This document shows positions 42,632 through 53,591 of a DNA stretch of 64,000 bases, piece after piece. The position numbers and the translations under genes were made by a program. Each line of letters starts with the position of its first letter. Position 1 is the stretch's first letter. The notes beneath the pieces are model-generated. The model was not told the DNA's origin. It made no database searches and saw only the letters and a list, made by a program, of their open reading frames with translations. The DNA is from Acidobacteriota bacterium (lineage in GTDB: Bacteria > Acidobacteriota > Terriglobia > Terriglobales > Acidobacteriaceae), in contig JAJZEA010000011.1 of the NCBI GenBank assembly GCA_021851335.1, positions 1 through 64,000 on the forward strand, read 5' to 3'.

Positions 42632-44131
42632 CTAGCGGGGAAGCTGCGAGACGTCCCAGCCGCCGCCAAGCGCGGCGATCAACTGAACGCTGTTCGTGAA
42701 CTCGGCAGTCTCTAACGTTGCGAGCGTACGCTGGTTTTGAATGAGCGCGTTTTCGGCGAACAGTACCTGCAACTCACTGACGACGCCGCCGGCGTACTGC
42801 TGTTGCGTGATGCGCAGAGCCGTTTCCGCGCTGGCGACGGCAGCACGCTGGGCTTTGTCTTCCTGCTCCAGAATGCGCTGGTTCGAGAGATCATCTTCCA
42901 CTTCGTTGAAAGCCAGGAAGACGGCGCCTTTGTAGTTGTTGGCAGCGGCTTCAAAGTTATCTCGCGCCTGAGCGGTGTAGGCGTGGCGGCGACCGCCATC
43001 CACGAGCAGCTCGACGGCCGAGGCGCCGAGAGTCCAAAGCGAACTTGGACCTTGTATCCAGTTGCCGCCATGGGTGCTCTCAAATCCGCCCGTTGCTCCA
43101 AGCGTGATCGAAGGATAGAAGGCGCTGATGGCGATGCCAATCTGCGCGTTGGCAGCGGCTGCCTGACGTTCTGCGATGGCGATGTCGGGTCGGCGCTCCA
43201 GCAGTTGCGAGGGCAGTCCCGTCGGAATCTGCGGCAGCTTCAGGTCAAGCGGAGCCGGCGGCAGGCTGAAGTTGGGAATCTTGTAGTCGGCAATGGTTCC
43301 GACGATGTGTTCCATCTGTGCCCGCACCACGCCAACGTCAATCATTTGCGCGCGCGTACTTTCAAGCTGCGTTTGAGCCAGCGCGATATCGGCTTCGGTG
43401 TCGATGCCTTTGTCCAGAAGCTGCTGGGTCAGAGCAAGCTGCCGGGTCAGTTCCTCAACATCCTGTGAGAGGAGCTTTTGTTCGAGATCGAGGCCACGTA
43501 TCTGAAGATACGAAGACGCCATCAGAGCTTCGAGGCTCAGCTCGATGTTGGCTTCCTGCGCGGCGGTTGCCTGAGCCTGCGCGCGGGCGGCTTCCACGCT
43601 GCGTCGAATCTGTCCCCAGAAATCCGGCTCCCAGCTTGCCTGGCCTACCAGCTGAAGATCGTTAAAGGAGGACGAGCCGCCTGATCCGTTGAAAAAAGGC
43701 CGATGCAGCGACAACTGGTTGTGCGCGAAGGATGGCCCGGCGGCAACTGTGGGCGAAAAAGCCGATTGGGCTACGCGAACCTGTTCTCGCGCGGCCATGT
43801 AAACGTCCATCGCCTGGCGTACGGCCAGGTTGTTGGTGGCGATGCGCTCTTCAAGCTGGTTCAGTTGCGGATCGCCAAAGACCTGCCACCATTTCCCGCG
43901 CAACATTCCATCCGAAGGATCAGCCGGGATCCAGGACCCTCCCTGAGGAGCGGGCGGCGGAGCGACAACGGTCGCTGCGCCGGTTTCCTTGTAAAGCGGA
44001 GTCGGCGTATAGGATGGCCGCTGATAGTCCGGGCCAACCGGCTTGCAGCCGACCAGCGCGGCAAGCAGCGCTGCAGCGGCAACAATCTTTGCAGAAGCCT
44101 TGGGTGGCTTTAGCCTGCCGGACTTCCGCAT
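42632..44131 (-). CDS. RND efflux outer-membrane factor, NodT/OprM-type lipoprotein
   Basis: The 499-residue protein has a lipoprotein signal (LLAALVGC, Cys29) and the OEP repeat architecture of TolC-like channels: PDYQRPSYTPTPLY, NLAVRQAMDVYMAAREQVRVAQSAFSP, LLERRPDIAIAERQAAAANAQIG and ALRITQQQYAGGVVSELQVL. It forms the outer-membrane duct of a tripartite pump. Its ATG shares a base with the stop of the adaptor gene (TGATG), so translation is coupled. It may also serve the divergent second pump, which lacks its own channel. Confidence 0.93.
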   Translation of the reverse strand: MRKSGRLKPPKASAKIVAAAALLAALVGCKPVGPDYQRPSYTPTPLYKETGAATVVAPPPAPQGGSWIPADPSDGMLRGKWWQVFGDPQLNQLEERIATNNLAVRQAMDVYMAAREQVRVAQSAFSPTVAAGPSFAHNQLSLHRPFFNGSGGSSSFNDLQLVGQASWEPDFWGQIRRSVEAARAQAQATAAQEANIELSLEALMASSYLQIRGLDLEQKLLSQDVEELTRQLALTQQLLDKGIDTEADIALAQTQLESTRAQMIDVGVVRAQMEHIVGTIADYKIPNFSLPPAPLDLKLPQIPTGLPSQLLERRPDIAIAERQAAAANAQIGIAISAFYPSITLGATGGFESTHGGNWIQGPSSLWTLGASAVELLVDGGRRHAYTAQARDNFEAAANNYKGAVFLAFNEVEDDLSNQRILEQEDKAQRAAVASAETALRITQQQYAGGVVSELQVLFAENALIQNQRTLATLETAEFTNSVQLIAALGGGWDVSQLPR

Positions 44132-45366
44132 CAGAGTCCTCCTCGTGCCGCGACAACTTCACTGGGCGTGAGCACACGCACCTTTTCGCCATCGACGAGA
44201 GAGTCGGGAGGATCCTGAATGACCAGATCGTCCATGTGCAGGCCAGTGTTGATCTGCACCGTTTTGCCATCATCCTGGCCCATAGTCACCAGCACCAGAT
44301 GGGCGATTCCGTCGCGTACAGTCGCCACCTGCAAGCCTGCGCTGCGGAAGATCAGTGCCGAAACCGGCAGTACAAAGACATCGCCGACCGGAGCGACTTT
44401 GAAGTGCGCCTGGGCGAGCGTTCCGGCGAACAGTTCGCCTTTGGGGTTAGCTACGTCCACCTCCACCAGCAGCGTGCGAGTGGCCGGATCAATGGCCTGA
44501 GCGGTACGGACGACTTTGCCGGAAAAAACTTCGCCGGGATGTTCGGGAAAGGTAAGTCCGACGATTTCACCAATCCTGGCCGAGCCGGAGTAGACCTGTG
44601 GAACGCTGGAGTAGACGCGGAGCGTATCGACGGACTGCATGTGAAAGAGTTCATTGCCTGCGCCAACGTTGATGAGCTGGCCGATATCCACATTGCGGGC
44701 TGTGACCACGCCGCTGAAGGGCGCGTAGATTTTTTCAAATGAAGTCAGCTCTTTGAAGTGCTGCACGTTGGCCCGTGCGGAAGCAACCTGAGCGGCTGTG
44801 GACTGGGCCTGATAGGTGAAGATATCCGTATTTTGCTGGGAGACGGCGTGGCTGGCTATCAGGCTGTTGTAGCGGTCGCTTTGGATTTTGGCATTTTTTG
44901 CATTAGCCTCCGCGGTATTCAGATCAGCCTCGGCCTGGGCAAGCTGCTGGTCCACTTCCGGAGTGGAAATTTCAGCCAGCAGAGCACCCTTTTTCACATG
45001 AGCGCCGATGTCGTAGTACCAGCGCTTCAGATAGCCCGGTGTGCGCGAATAGATGGGTGAATCCGTATAGGCTGTGACGTTGCCAGGCAATACAAGGTCT
45101 TCGACGGGCTTGCCGGGAATGGGCGGATTTGCGATCACGGTGGGCGTGGCAAGCTCGATCGTCTGTTGGGCAAGGGTGGAGCGGGCATGGATGCGTGGCA
45201 GGATGCCGACGGTGGCCAGCACAACCATAGTCAGCACAATCACGAGCAGCCCCAGCACAGCTTGTCCCACGCTGATCGGTTTGCGTTCCGGCGCGTGGTT
45301 GGTCTGGCCGTGTGTGGCCGTGTGTTCCGTGCCTGCAGCGGGTGTTGGATCAGGATTCATCATCAT
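44131..45366 (-). CDS. RND efflux periplasmic adaptor (membrane fusion protein)
   Basis: The 411-residue protein has a cytoplasmic N-terminus, one membrane helix (GQAVLGLLVIVLTMVVLATVG) and the adaptor domains: lipoyl halves (LKRWYYDIGAHVKKGALLAEI and IYAPFSGVVTARNVDIGQLIN) around an alpha-helical hairpin with QQLAQAEADLNTAEANAKNA. The hexapeptide-like C-terminal part has LPVSALIFRSAGLQVATV. It links permease and channel. The ATG overlaps the permease stop by four bases (ATGA). Confidence 0.93.
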   Translation of the reverse strand: MMMNPDPTPAAGTEHTATHGQTNHAPERKPISVGQAVLGLLVIVLTMVVLATVGILPRIHARSTLAQQTIELATPTVIANPPIPGKPVEDLVLPGNVTAYTDSPIYSRTPGYLKRWYYDIGAHVKKGALLAEISTPEVDQQLAQAEADLNTAEANAKNAKIQSDRYNSLIASHAVSQQNTDIFTYQAQSTAAQVASARANVQHFKELTSFEKIYAPFSGVVTARNVDIGQLINVGAGNELFHMQSVDTLRVYSSVPQVYSGSARIGEIVGLTFPEHPGEVFSGKVVRTAQAIDPATRTLLVEVDVANPKGELFAGTLAQAHFKVAPVGDVFVLPVSALIFRSAGLQVATVRDGIAHLVLVTMGQDDGKTVQINTGLHMDDLVIQDPPDSLVDGEKVRVLTPSEVVAARGGL

Positions 45367-48300
45367 AGTGACTCCGGAAACTGTTCGTAGGGGATTGCTG
45401 GTTTTGCCGATCGGCTGCTGCGCTGTTTTCTTTCTTCAAGCCAGCCGTGGAGCGCGGCAAAGAATGTGGGTACAAAGAGAAGCGTGGCAACCGTGGCAAG
45501 CAGCAGCCCGCCAATGACGGCGCGGCCCAGCGGCGCATTCTGCTCGCCGCCATCTCCGAGACCGAGCGCCATCGGCACCATGCCAATAATCATGGCCAGA
45601 GCGGTCATCAATACAGGGCGGAAACGGACAAAGCCGGCATTGAGCGCGGCGCGGCGAGCATCGCCGACCAGTTCATCCAATTGTTCGCGGGCAAAGCTGA
45701 CCACGAGAATTGAGTTGGCCGTCGCGACGCCCATGCACATGATGGTTCCGGTCAAGGCAGGCACGCTGAGGTGAGTGTGCGTGAGGAAGAGAAACCAGAC
45801 GATGCCGGCAATGGCCGCAGGCAGCGCGCTGATGATGAGAAACGGATCGAGCCAGGATTGGAAGTTAACCACAATCAGCAGGTAGACAAGCAGGATGGAG
45901 AAACCAAGTCCGGAGAGCAGGCCAAAGTAGGATTGCTGCATGGTCTCGCTCTGGCCGCGGAGAATGACTTGTGTTCCGCGTGGCGCCATTTTGCGGTCGC
46001 TTTCCACAATCTGCTCGATTTTTCGCGTGACACTGCCCAGATCGGTTCCTTCAATGTTGGTGTAGATGTCGATCACCGGTTGTACGTCATAGTGACTTTG
46101 AGTTGCCAGCTCGTTGCCAGGATCAATCGAAGCAAGATTTCCCAGAATCTGCGTCGAACCTGCACTGCCCGGAGCTGCCGTGGAAGCGGCTCCGGCGCTC
46201 AAGCCAGTTACGCCGGGAGCGCCGGCGGGCGAGTTGGTGCCGGTCGTCAGTTGGGGTGCTGCGCCTTGCGAAATCGTGATCGGAATGCTTTGCAGCTCGG
46301 GGATCGTCTCCAGATCGTACTGCGGCGATTGGACGGCGATGTTGTAGGAGACGCCGTTACTGGGGTCGAGGTAGAAGTTGGGAGTTGTCTGGAAACTTCC
46401 GCTGAGCGCGACCAGCACACTGGCTATGACATCGCGCTCGTTGAGACCCACGAGCGAACTGCGCGTGCGGTCCACGTTGACCGTCAGGTCGGGTTCGTTG
46501 AAAGGCTGCTGGATGCGCGCGTCCACGGTGCCGGGCACATATTGAATCTCGCTGAGCAGATGATCCGCAAAAATTCGATTGCCATGAAGATTGGGCCCGA
46601 TGACCTGGACATCGATGGGCGAGCCTAGGCCAAAGTTGAGAATCTGCGTGACGATATCCGTGGGAAGGGCATAAAACGTGACCCCCGGAAACTCCAGACG
46701 CAGCTTCTGGCGCAGGATGTCGACGTACCCGTTGGCGGAGTGGTGCTTCGGCTTGAGCTGGACATAGATATCGGCGTCAGCGGTGCCGATGGGTCCAGAA
46801 GTGGTGTAGGTGAGTGCGTAGCTGGAATAGGGCAGACCGATGTTGTCAATGATGGTGCTTATCTCATCGGGAGGAATCACCCTGCGGATGGCCTGGTCAA
46901 CGCGGTCGCAGAGCGCAGCCGTCTCCTCGATGCGAAGGCCGGTGTGGGCGCGCACGTGAAGCTTGATGGCTCCGGAGTCGCTGGTGGGGAAAAAGTCCTG
47001 CCCAAGCCAGGGAATGAGTGCCAGTGAGGCGACGCACAGAGAGGTGAAACAGATCAGAAAGACTCGGGCATGATCGACGCAGAAGGTGAGAATGCTGAGG
47101 TAGCCAAGACGCAGCCGCTCAAATCCAGACTCGAAGATGCGCTGAAAGACAAGAAAGGGATTGCGGCTGGCCTGTTTCCGAGCGATGGAGCTGTCATCGT
47201 GCTCCTTGAGCAGATACTTGGCCATGGTCGGCACAATGGTGCGCGAGAGCAGGTAGCTGGCCAGCATGGCGAAGACCACAGCCTCGGCCAGCGGAACAAA
47301 GAGATACCGCGAGACTCCGGAGAGGAAAAACATGGGGACAAAGACGATGCAGATGGAGAGCGTGGAGACAAAGGCGGGAACGGCAATCTGCGCCGCGCCG
47401 TCCAGAATCGCCTGCTCGATCTCTTTGCCTTCTTCCAGATTGCGATTGATATTTTCAATTTCTACAGTTGCGTCATCAACCAGGATGCCGACGGCCAGCG
47501 CCAGTCCTCCCAGCGTCATGATGTTGATCGTCTCGCCCAGGGCTGAGAGCACGATCAGTGAGGTGAGGATCGAAAGCGGAATGGAGACAGCGATGATGAG
47601 GGTCGAGCGCCAGCTACCCAGAAAGACCAGAATCATGATCGCCGTCAGGCAGGCGGCGATCACGGCCTCACGGACAACCCCGCTGATCGCCGAGCGAACG
47701 AATATCGACTGATCGGACAGCGGAGTGATGCGCATCTGGCGTGGGAGCTGGGTCTTGATGATGGGCAGCTTGTCCATCACGCTCTGAATGATTTTGAGCG
47801 TAGAGGCCGAGCCGGTCTTCATGATAAGCATCAGCGAGGCGCGCTGGCCATCGACGCGAACAATGTTGGTCTGCGGCGGAAATCCATCGCGGACGTGCGC
47901 AACGTCATGCATATAGACGACGGTGCCGTTGACGGATTTGATGGGAAGATCGTTCAGTTCCTGGATGGTGAGCGGCGCGGCGTTGGATTCAACCGCATAC
48001 TCCAGCTTGTGAATCTTGATGGTGCCGGCAGGCGCGATGATATTCTGCGCGCTGACCGCGTTGACCACCTCGGCCGGCGAGACGCCGCGAGCCTGCATCG
48101 CGTGCGTGTCCAGGTCAACCTGAATCTGACGTTCCTTGCCGCCGTAGGGGTAGGGAATCGAAGCGCCTTCGACGGTAGCCAGTTGGGTGCGGATAAAGTT
48201 GGTGCCGAGGTCGAAGAGCTGTTGTTCCGTGAGTCCCTGGCCAGAGAGACCGAGCTGCAGCACGGGAACCGTGGAAGCGTTGTATTGAATGATGAATGGC

Positions 48301-48677
48301 GGGACTGTGCCTGGAGGCAGAGCGCGCAATTGCGCCTGGCAGATAGCCGTCACTTCGCCCACCGCTGCGCCGATATTCACATGAGGATGAAAGAAGATTT
48401 TGATGACAGCGATACCATCCAGCGACTGGGATTCAATATGGTCGATATCGTTGACAGTGGTGGTGATGCCGCGCTCGTTGTTATAGACAATGCGGTTGGC
48501 CATCTGCTCGGCGGAGAGTCCGTTATAAAGCCAGACCACGCTGACCACGGGCACATCAATATTCGGAAAGATGTCGGTGGGCATGGTCAGGATGCTGACA
48601 ACGCCGAGAATCAGGAGAAGAAACGAGAAGACGACGAATGTATACGGTCGCCGTAATGCAAGCCGGACAATCCACAT
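45363..48677 (-). CDS. RND efflux permease (HAE1/AcrB-like)
   Basis: The 1104-residue protein has the twelve-helix RND layout with two large periplasmic loops. The conserved acidic pair in TM4 is in GILVDDATVEIENINRN near residue 400, which marks the proton-coupled family, and SGVSRYLFVPLAEAVVFA and GIPLS-type segments also fit. It starts with MWIVRLALRRPYTFVVF. Around residues 805-850 there is a low-complexity insert rich in Gly, Ala, Ser, Thr and Pro that is not usual in AcrB-type porter domains. It is the first gene of the - strand operon. Substrates are unknown. Confidence 0.93.
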   Translation of the reverse strand: MWIVRLALRRPYTFVVFSFLLLILGVVSILTMPTDIFPNIDVPVVSVVWLYNGLSAEQMANRIVYNNERGITTTVNDIDHIESQSLDGIAVIKIFFHPHVNIGAAVGEVTAICQAQLRALPPGTVPPFIIQYNASTVPVLQLGLSGQGLTEQQLFDLGTNFIRTQLATVEGASIPYPYGGKERQIQVDLDTHAMQARGVSPAEVVNAVSAQNIIAPAGTIKIHKLEYAVESNAAPLTIQELNDLPIKSVNGTVVYMHDVAHVRDGFPPQTNIVRVDGQRASLMLIMKTGSASTLKIIQSVMDKLPIIKTQLPRQMRITPLSDQSIFVRSAISGVVREAVIAACLTAIMILVFLGSWRSTLIIAVSIPLSILTSLIVLSALGETINIMTLGGLALAVGILVDDATVEIENINRNLEEGKEIEQAILDGAAQIAVPAFVSTLSICIVFVPMFFLSGVSRYLFVPLAEAVVFAMLASYLLSRTIVPTMAKYLLKEHDDSSIARKQASRNPFLVFQRIFESGFERLRLGYLSILTFCVDHARVFLICFTSLCVASLALIPWLGQDFFPTSDSGAIKLHVRAHTGLRIEETAALCDRVDQAIRRVIPPDEISTIIDNIGLPYSSYALTYTTSGPIGTADADIYVQLKPKHHSANGYVDILRQKLRLEFPGVTFYALPTDIVTQILNFGLGSPIDVQVIGPNLHGNRIFADHLLSEIQYVPGTVDARIQQPFNEPDLTVNVDRTRSSLVGLNERDVIASVLVALSGSFQTTPNFYLDPSNGVSYNIAVQSPQYDLETIPELQSIPITISQGAAPQLTTGTNSPAGAPGVTGLSAGAASTAAPGSAGSTQILGNLASIDPGNELATQSHYDVQPVIDIYTNIEGTDLGSVTRKIEQIVESDRKMAPRGTQVILRGQSETMQQSYFGLLSGLGFSILLVYLLIVVNFQSWLDPFLIISALPAAIAGIVWFLFLTHTHLSVPALTGTIMCMGVATANSILVVSFAREQLDELVGDARRAALNAGFVRFRPVLMTALAMIIGMVPMALGLGDGGEQNAPLGRAVIGGLLLATVATLLFVPTFFAALHGWLEERKQRSSRSAKPAIPYEQFPESL

Positions 48678-48721
48678 GTTTCAGGGTTCTCCCGATCTGT
48701 GTGTGACACAGGAATGCGCTG

Positions 48722-48750
48722 AATCTATTCTAAAGACTTCAGAATCGCAA
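48722..48750 (-). promoter_or_regulatory. Candidate promoter of the - strand RND operon
   Basis: On the - strand TTGCGA (48750-48745) and TAGATT (48727-48722) are separated by 17 bases, 45 bases before the permease ATG. One AAGNCTTCAG repeat lies inside the spacer. Confidence 0.5.
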
Positions 48751-48772
48751 GCCTCGGCCAAGAAGTCTTCAG
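48733..48772. promoter_or_regulatory. Operator-like direct repeats, 30-bp spacing
   Basis: AAGACTTCAG (48733-48742) and AAGTCTTCAG (48763-48772) are direct repeats that differ at one base and start 30 bases apart, about three helical turns. The second contains the 9-bp near-palindrome GAAGTCTTC. Their position in and just upstream of the promoter fits a repressor site. Confidence 0.45.
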
Positions 48773-48981
48773 TTATGGCTGATCTTCAGGAATTGGATTC
48801 GGAAGTGAATGGAAACGATTCATGGGTGCTGGATGGACGGCCTCAGTCAGGCAAAGTGAATCAGGAGCGAGCAGCTGTTGAATTCTGTATCTCATCAAAG
48901 TATAGACCGCAATCTTGTGAGTCCCACGAGAATGCACGGCATCCACTGAATGGACGCAGGCGTGGAAACAAAAAAACCACC

Positions 48982-49010
48982 TTGACCGTCCATAGGCATA
49001 GGCGTAACTC
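48982..49010 (+). promoter_or_regulatory. Candidate promoter of the MdtABC-like operon
   Basis: TTGACC (48982-48987) and TAACTC (49005-49010) are 17 bases apart, about 70 bases upstream of the adaptor ATG. The -10 box is weak. Confidence 0.4.
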
Positions 49011-49078
49011 TAAACAGAGCTTGTTGCGATCATCCCTGCCCGCAACCTTTTGTAGCTCAAACACTAATTTTGTGCGGA

Positions 49079-50431
49079 ATGAACGAGGCATCTGTGTCTG
49101 AATCGACGTCGTTGAACGAAAACGGTGCACCAGAAAGCGGTCGCTCTGGATGGCTGCGTCTGGTGATTTACCTGGTCCTGATCGGCCTGATTGCAGGCGG
49201 AGCCTGGCGCGTTTATAAGAACCAGAAGCTGGCGGCGCAGCAGAGAGTCGCACAGGAGAATGCGCTGCTCAGTCGGCCTGTTCCGGTGCAGGTCGCCGCC
49301 GTGGCGCAGCGGCCAATGCCGGTCTATCTCACGGCTCTCGGCACCGTCACCCCCTACTACAGCGTGACGGTGAAGGCGCGCGTGAGCGGTCAGTTGGACC
49401 ATGTCAACTTTACGGAAGGACAGACGGTCCACCAGAACGATACGATTCTTGTCGTCGATCCAGCCCCCTACAAAGCGGCACTGGACCAGGCAAAAGGTAC
49501 GCTTGTCCACGACCAGGCGCTGTTGAAGGATGCGCAGGCAGAATATCGCCGCTACAAGGCGCTCTATGAGGCGGGTGTCGTTTCCAAGGAGCAACTCGAC
49601 CTGGAGCTGGCTACACAGGGCCAGTACGAGGGTGCCATTGAATCGGACAAGGCTGCCGTGGAGAATGCGCAGTTGCAGTTGAACTGGTGTACGGTGCAGT
49701 CGCCGATCACCGGTAAAATCGGACTTCGACTCGTCGATCCGGGAAACATCATTACCGCAAACACGACGAATCTGGTCATCATCAATCAGATTCAGCCCAT
49801 CGCGGTGTATTTCACTCTGCCGGAGAATCAACTTCCTCAGGTACTGACGATGCTGCGTGACCATCGGCAACTGGTTGCCGCGGCATTTGATCGCGGAGAC
49901 ACAACGCGACTGGCGGACGGCGAGCTGCTTACAGCCGACAACCAGATCGACACGACCACCGGCACGGATCGCCTGAAGGCCGTCTTTCGCAACGCCGATG
50001 AGCAATTGTTTCCGAATCAGTTCGTCAATATTCACCTGATCCTGGAACAGCGGCCGCATGCGCTGGTGGTGCCTTCGGCTGCCATTCAGACAGGCAATCA
50101 GGGGGCATATGTCTGGACGATCCGTCATGACGCAGCCACCGGAACTGATCGCGCACAGATTGCTCCGGTCAAGATTGCTTTGGCCGAGGGTCAGGTCACG
50201 ATCCTCGACAGCGGTGTCAAGGAAGGTGAGCCTGTTGTCATCGATGGCACGGATCGACTGCGGCCAGGAGCACTGGTCGATGTCAGCAGTGGTCCACAGG
50301 CGCCGTCTCAGAGCATGTCAGCCGAGGGTAATCCCGATCTCAGTCCGGTGGCGCAAGGGCTGGAGCATAGCGCGCAGTCCACGCGCGCAGCGGGCGGTCA
50401 TGGGGAAGGCCACAAAAGGATGCATCCGTGA
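49079..50431 (+). CDS. RND efflux periplasmic adaptor, MdtA-like
   Basis: The 450-residue protein has an N-terminal membrane helix ([20 protein letters not shown]) and MdtA-type adaptor domains: [24 protein letters not shown], the helical hairpin with [23 protein letters not shown], and [20 protein letters not shown]. The C-terminal tail after VDVSSGPQ is variable and rich in Ser, Gly and His. ATG 49079 is used; the frame allows TTG nine bases earlier. The following permease starts at GTG overlapping its stop. Confidence 0.92.
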   Translation: MNEASVSESTSLNENGAPESGRSGWLRLVIYLVLIGLIAGGAWRVYKNQKLAAQQRVAQENALLSRPVPVQVAAVAQRPMPVYLTALGTVTPYYSVTVKARVSGQLDHVNFTEGQTVHQNDTILVVDPAPYKAALDQAKGTLVHDQALLKDAQAEYRRYKALYEAGVVSKEQLDLELATQGQYEGAIESDKAAVENAQLQLNWCTVQSPITGKIGLRLVDPGNIITANTTNLVIINQIQPIAVYFTLPENQLPQVLTMLRDHRQLVAAAFDRGDTTRLADGELLTADNQIDTTTGTDRLKAVFRNADEQLFPNQFVNIHLILEQRPHALVVPSAAIQTGNQGAYVWTIRHDAATGTDRAQIAPVKIALAEGQVTILDSGVKEGEPVVIDGTDRLRPGALVDVSSGPQAPSQSMSAEGNPDLSPVAQGLEHSAQSTRAAGGHGEGHKRMHP

Positions 50432-53400
50432 ATCCATCTCGCCCATTTATCGTTCGCCCGGTCGCCACTTCGCTGCTGATGGTGGCGATTGTGCTTGCCG
50501 GTGCGGTGGGCTACAAGCAGTTACCGGTCTCCGCATTGCCAGAGGTCGATTACCCGATCATCGAGGTGCAAACGTACTATCCCGGAGCCGGACCCCAGGT
50601 GATGTCGTCGTCCGTGACCGCGCCGCTTGAGCGTCAATTTGGACAGATGCCGGGACTGAAGCAGATGACCTCGGTCAGCTCCGGCGGCGGCTCGATCATC
50701 ACACTCGAATTCGATCTTTCGGAGAATATCGATGTGGCCGAGCAGGAGGTGCAGGCGGCGATTAACGCGGCCACCAACTTCCTGCCGACAGACCTTCCCA
50801 ACCCGCCCATCTACAGCAAAGTGAACCCCGCCGACGCGCCCGTGATGACGCTCGCGCTCACCTCGGATTCGCTGCCTCTGGATAAGGTCGAGGATGCGGC
50901 AGACACCAATCTGGCGCAAAAGATATCTCAGGTTTCCGGCGTCGGTCTTGTCTCCATCGCCGGCGGACAGAAGCCTTCGGTTCGCGTCCAGGCAAATCCC
51001 GCACAGCTTGCTGCCTATAATCTGAGCCTGGAAGACCTGCGCACCGCGCTTGCCAACGCCAACGTCGATCAGGCCAAGGGCACGCTGAACGGCTCTCGAC
51101 AGTCCTACACCGTCGGCGCAAACGACCAGCTTTTCTCCAGCAGTGAATATCGCCCGGTAATTATCGCCTATCGCAACGGCGCTGCGGTGCGCACCTCCGA
51201 TGTGTCGACGGTCGTCGATGCGGCGGAGAACTCGCAACAGGCCGCATGGATGGGCTTGCCGGGGGTGGGCAGCCGCCCTGCTGTCATCCTGAACATCCAG
51301 CGTCAGCCCGGCGCCAACATCATTGCTGTGGTTGATCGCATTCAGGCGCTGCTTCCACAGTTGAAGCTCAGCATGCCCGCCTCGATTCACATCCGCATCC
51401 TCACGGATCGAACCAATGTGATTCGAGCCTCCGTCAAGGATGTGCAGTTTTCGCTCCTGCTGACCATCGCTCTGGTGGTGATGGTCATCTTCCTGTTTCT
51501 GCGCAACCTTTCGGCAACCATTATCCCGTCGATCGCAGTACCGCTTTCGCTGGTGGGCACCTTCGGCGTGATGTATTTGCTGGGCTACAGCCTCAACAAT
51601 CTGACGCTGATGGCGCTCACCATCTCCACCGGATTTGTCGTCGATGATGCCATCGTGATGATTGAGAACATCTCGCGATTCATCGAAGAAGGTGAAACTC
51701 CCATGCATGCCGCGCTCAAGGGCAGCGCGCAGATCGGTTTTACCATTGTCTCGCTGACCGTTTCGCTGATTGCCGTGCTGATTCCGCTGCTCTTCATGGG
51801 CGATGTGGTCGGCAGGCTTTTCCGCGAATTTGCCGTCACGCTTGCAATCACCATTCTGGTTTCGGCGGTCGTCTCACTCACCCTCACGCCGATGATGTGC
51901 GCGCGGATCTTACGGCACAAGCCTGTAGATCAGCAGGGAAGAGTCTATCGTGCTTCCGAGCGCGTCTTCGAGTGGGTCATCGAGTGGTACGGGCGAACGC
52001 TGAAGGTGATTCTGCGTCACCAGTTTGTGACCTTGCTCGTCACGATTGGCACGCTGGTCGCAACGATTGCGCTCTTTGTCATCGTGCCCAAAGGATTTTT
52101 CCCCGTGCAGGATACGGGCGTGATCCTGGGCATCTCGGAAGCGCCGCAGTCGATCGCGTTTGGAAATATGGCCAAACGCCAGCAGGAGTTGGCTGAGATT
52201 GTGCTGCAAGACCCGGCGGTGGAGAGCATCTCTTCGTTCATCGGCGTGGACGGTACAAATATGACGCTGAACAGCGGGCGAATGCAGATCAACCTGAAGC
52301 CGCTCAGCGAGCGCGGTCTTTCGGCCTCTCAGGTAATTGCGCGACTCCAGCCGGCGGTGGATCGAGTGAAAGGCATTCGGCTTTATCTGCAGCCGTCGCA
52401 GGACCTGACGGTGGCCGACCGCGTCAGTCGCACAGAGTTCCAGTATTCGCTTGAAGACCCGAATCCGGATGAGCTGGCAACTTACACCAATCGGATGGTT
52501 GCCGCCATGCAGCAGCAGCCGGAGCTGCGCGACGTTGCCAGTGACCTGCAGGATCAGGGCCTGGGCGCTGAGTTGGTTATCGATCGCGATACGGCATCTC
52601 GGCTGGGCGTGGCCGTCGCAGACATTGACAACACGCTCTACGACGCATTTGGCCAGCGACAGATTTCCATCATCTTCACGCAGCTCAATCAATATCACGT
52701 GGTGCTGGAGGTGAGTCCACAGTTTCAGACCGACCCAGGTGTTTTGGCCGATCTTTACGTGAAATCCGCCAACGGAACGCAGGTTCCGCTCAGCAACCTG
52801 GCACACTGGCAGCAGACGCGCGCCCAGCTATCCATCGGCCATCAGGGACAATTTCCAGCAACCGTCATCAGCTTCAATGTAGCACCCGGAAAATCGCTGG
52901 GCGACGCGGTGGCGGCCACACAAAAGGTCGAGCGACAGATTGGCTTGCCGGCCAGCATCAATGGAGAATTTCAAGGCACAGCGGCGGCTTTTCGCGCAGC
53001 GATTGGCAATGAGCCAATCCTGATTCTCGCGGCTCTGATCACGGTCTACATTGTATTGGGCGTACTGTATGAGAGCTACGTTCATCCCATCACCATCATC
53101 TCGACACTGCCCTCGGCTGGCGTGGGAGCCATTCTTGCACTGTTGCTCACGCACACGGATTTCAGCATCATCGCCCTTATCGGCGTCATTCTGCTGATAG
53201 GCATCGTGAAAAAGAATGCCATCATGATGATCGACTTTGCGTTGGCCGCCGAGCGTGGCGAAGGCAAGAGTGCGCAGGAGGCTATTTTTCAGGCTTGTCT
53301 GCTGCGATTTCGTCCCATCATGATGACCACAATGGCTGCGTTGCTGGGCGGCGTTCCTCTCGCTTTTGGAACCGGTGTTGGATCGGAGCTGCGGCGGCCG

Positions 53401-53571
53401 CTGGGCATCACGATTGTGGGCGGACTCCTGGTTTCCCAGTTGCTTACCCTCTACACCACCCCGGTTGTCTACCTTTACTTTGATCGGCTCGCTCATTGGA
53501 GACAGCGCAGGAAATCCAGCGGAAGTGCGGGGCTGGCTGACAAAAATCTGCAAGCCATCTCTGCCGACTGA
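50428..53571 (+). CDS. RND efflux permease, MdtB-like
   Basis: The 1047-residue protein has twelve helices and two periplasmic loops. Diagnostic segments are [17 protein letters not shown] at the start, [20 protein letters not shown] in TM4 near residue 405, and [19 protein letters not shown] and [14 protein letters not shown] in the second half. It begins at GTG overlapping the adaptor stop. With the next gene it forms the two-permease arrangement known from MdtBC, where the pair assembles as a heterotrimer to export drugs and bile-type compounds. In this organism the substrates are unknown. Confidence 0.94.
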   Translation: MNPSRPFIVRPVATSLLMVAIVLAGAVGYKQLPVSALPEVDYPIIEVQTYYPGAGPQVMSSSVTAPLERQFGQMPGLKQMTSVSSGGGSIITLEFDLSENIDVAEQEVQAAINAATNFLPTDLPNPPIYSKVNPADAPVMTLALTSDSLPLDKVEDAADTNLAQKISQVSGVGLVSIAGGQKPSVRVQANPAQLAAYNLSLEDLRTALANANVDQAKGTLNGSRQSYTVGANDQLFSSSEYRPVIIAYRNGAAVRTSDVSTVVDAAENSQQAAWMGLPGVGSRPAVILNIQRQPGANIIAVVDRIQALLPQLKLSMPASIHIRILTDRTNVIRASVKDVQFSLLLTIALVVMVIFLFLRNLSATIIPSIAVPLSLVGTFGVMYLLGYSLNNLTLMALTISTGFVVDDAIVMIENISRFIEEGETPMHAALKGSAQIGFTIVSLTVSLIAVLIPLLFMGDVVGRLFREFAVTLAITILVSAVVSLTLTPMMCARILRHKPVDQQGRVYRASERVFEWVIEWYGRTLKVILRHQFVTLLVTIGTLVATIALFVIVPKGFFPVQDTGVILGISEAPQSIAFGNMAKRQQELAEIVLQDPAVESISSFIGVDGTNMTLNSGRMQINLKPLSERGLSASQVIARLQPAVDRVKGIRLYLQPSQDLTVADRVSRTEFQYSLEDPNPDELATYTNRMVAAMQQQPELRDVASDLQDQGLGAELVIDRDTASRLGVAVADIDNTLYDAFGQRQISIIFTQLNQYHVVLEVSPQFQTDPGVLADLYVKSANGTQVPLSNLAHWQQTRAQLSIGHQGQFPATVISFNVAPGKSLGDAVAATQKVERQIGLPASINGEFQGTAAAFRAAIGNEPILILAALITVYIVLGVLYESYVHPITIISTLPSAGVGAILALLLTHTDFSIIALIGVILLIGIVKKNAIMMIDFALAAERGEGKSAQEAIFQACLLRFRPIMMTTMAALLGGVPLAFGTGVGSELRRPLGITIVGGLLVSQLLTLYTTPVVYLYFDRLAHWRQRRKSSGSAGLADKNLQAISAD

Positions 53572-53591
53572 CAGCGGTACCAAGGAATCCG

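Larger units (their letters stand above)
48678..49078. other. 401-base divergent promoter region of the two RND operons
   Basis: No gene is seen here. It carries a candidate - strand promoter (48722-48750), a candidate + strand promoter (48982-49010) and a pair of AAGNCTTCAG repeats (48733-48772). No regulator gene is next to it. Confidence 0.6.
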
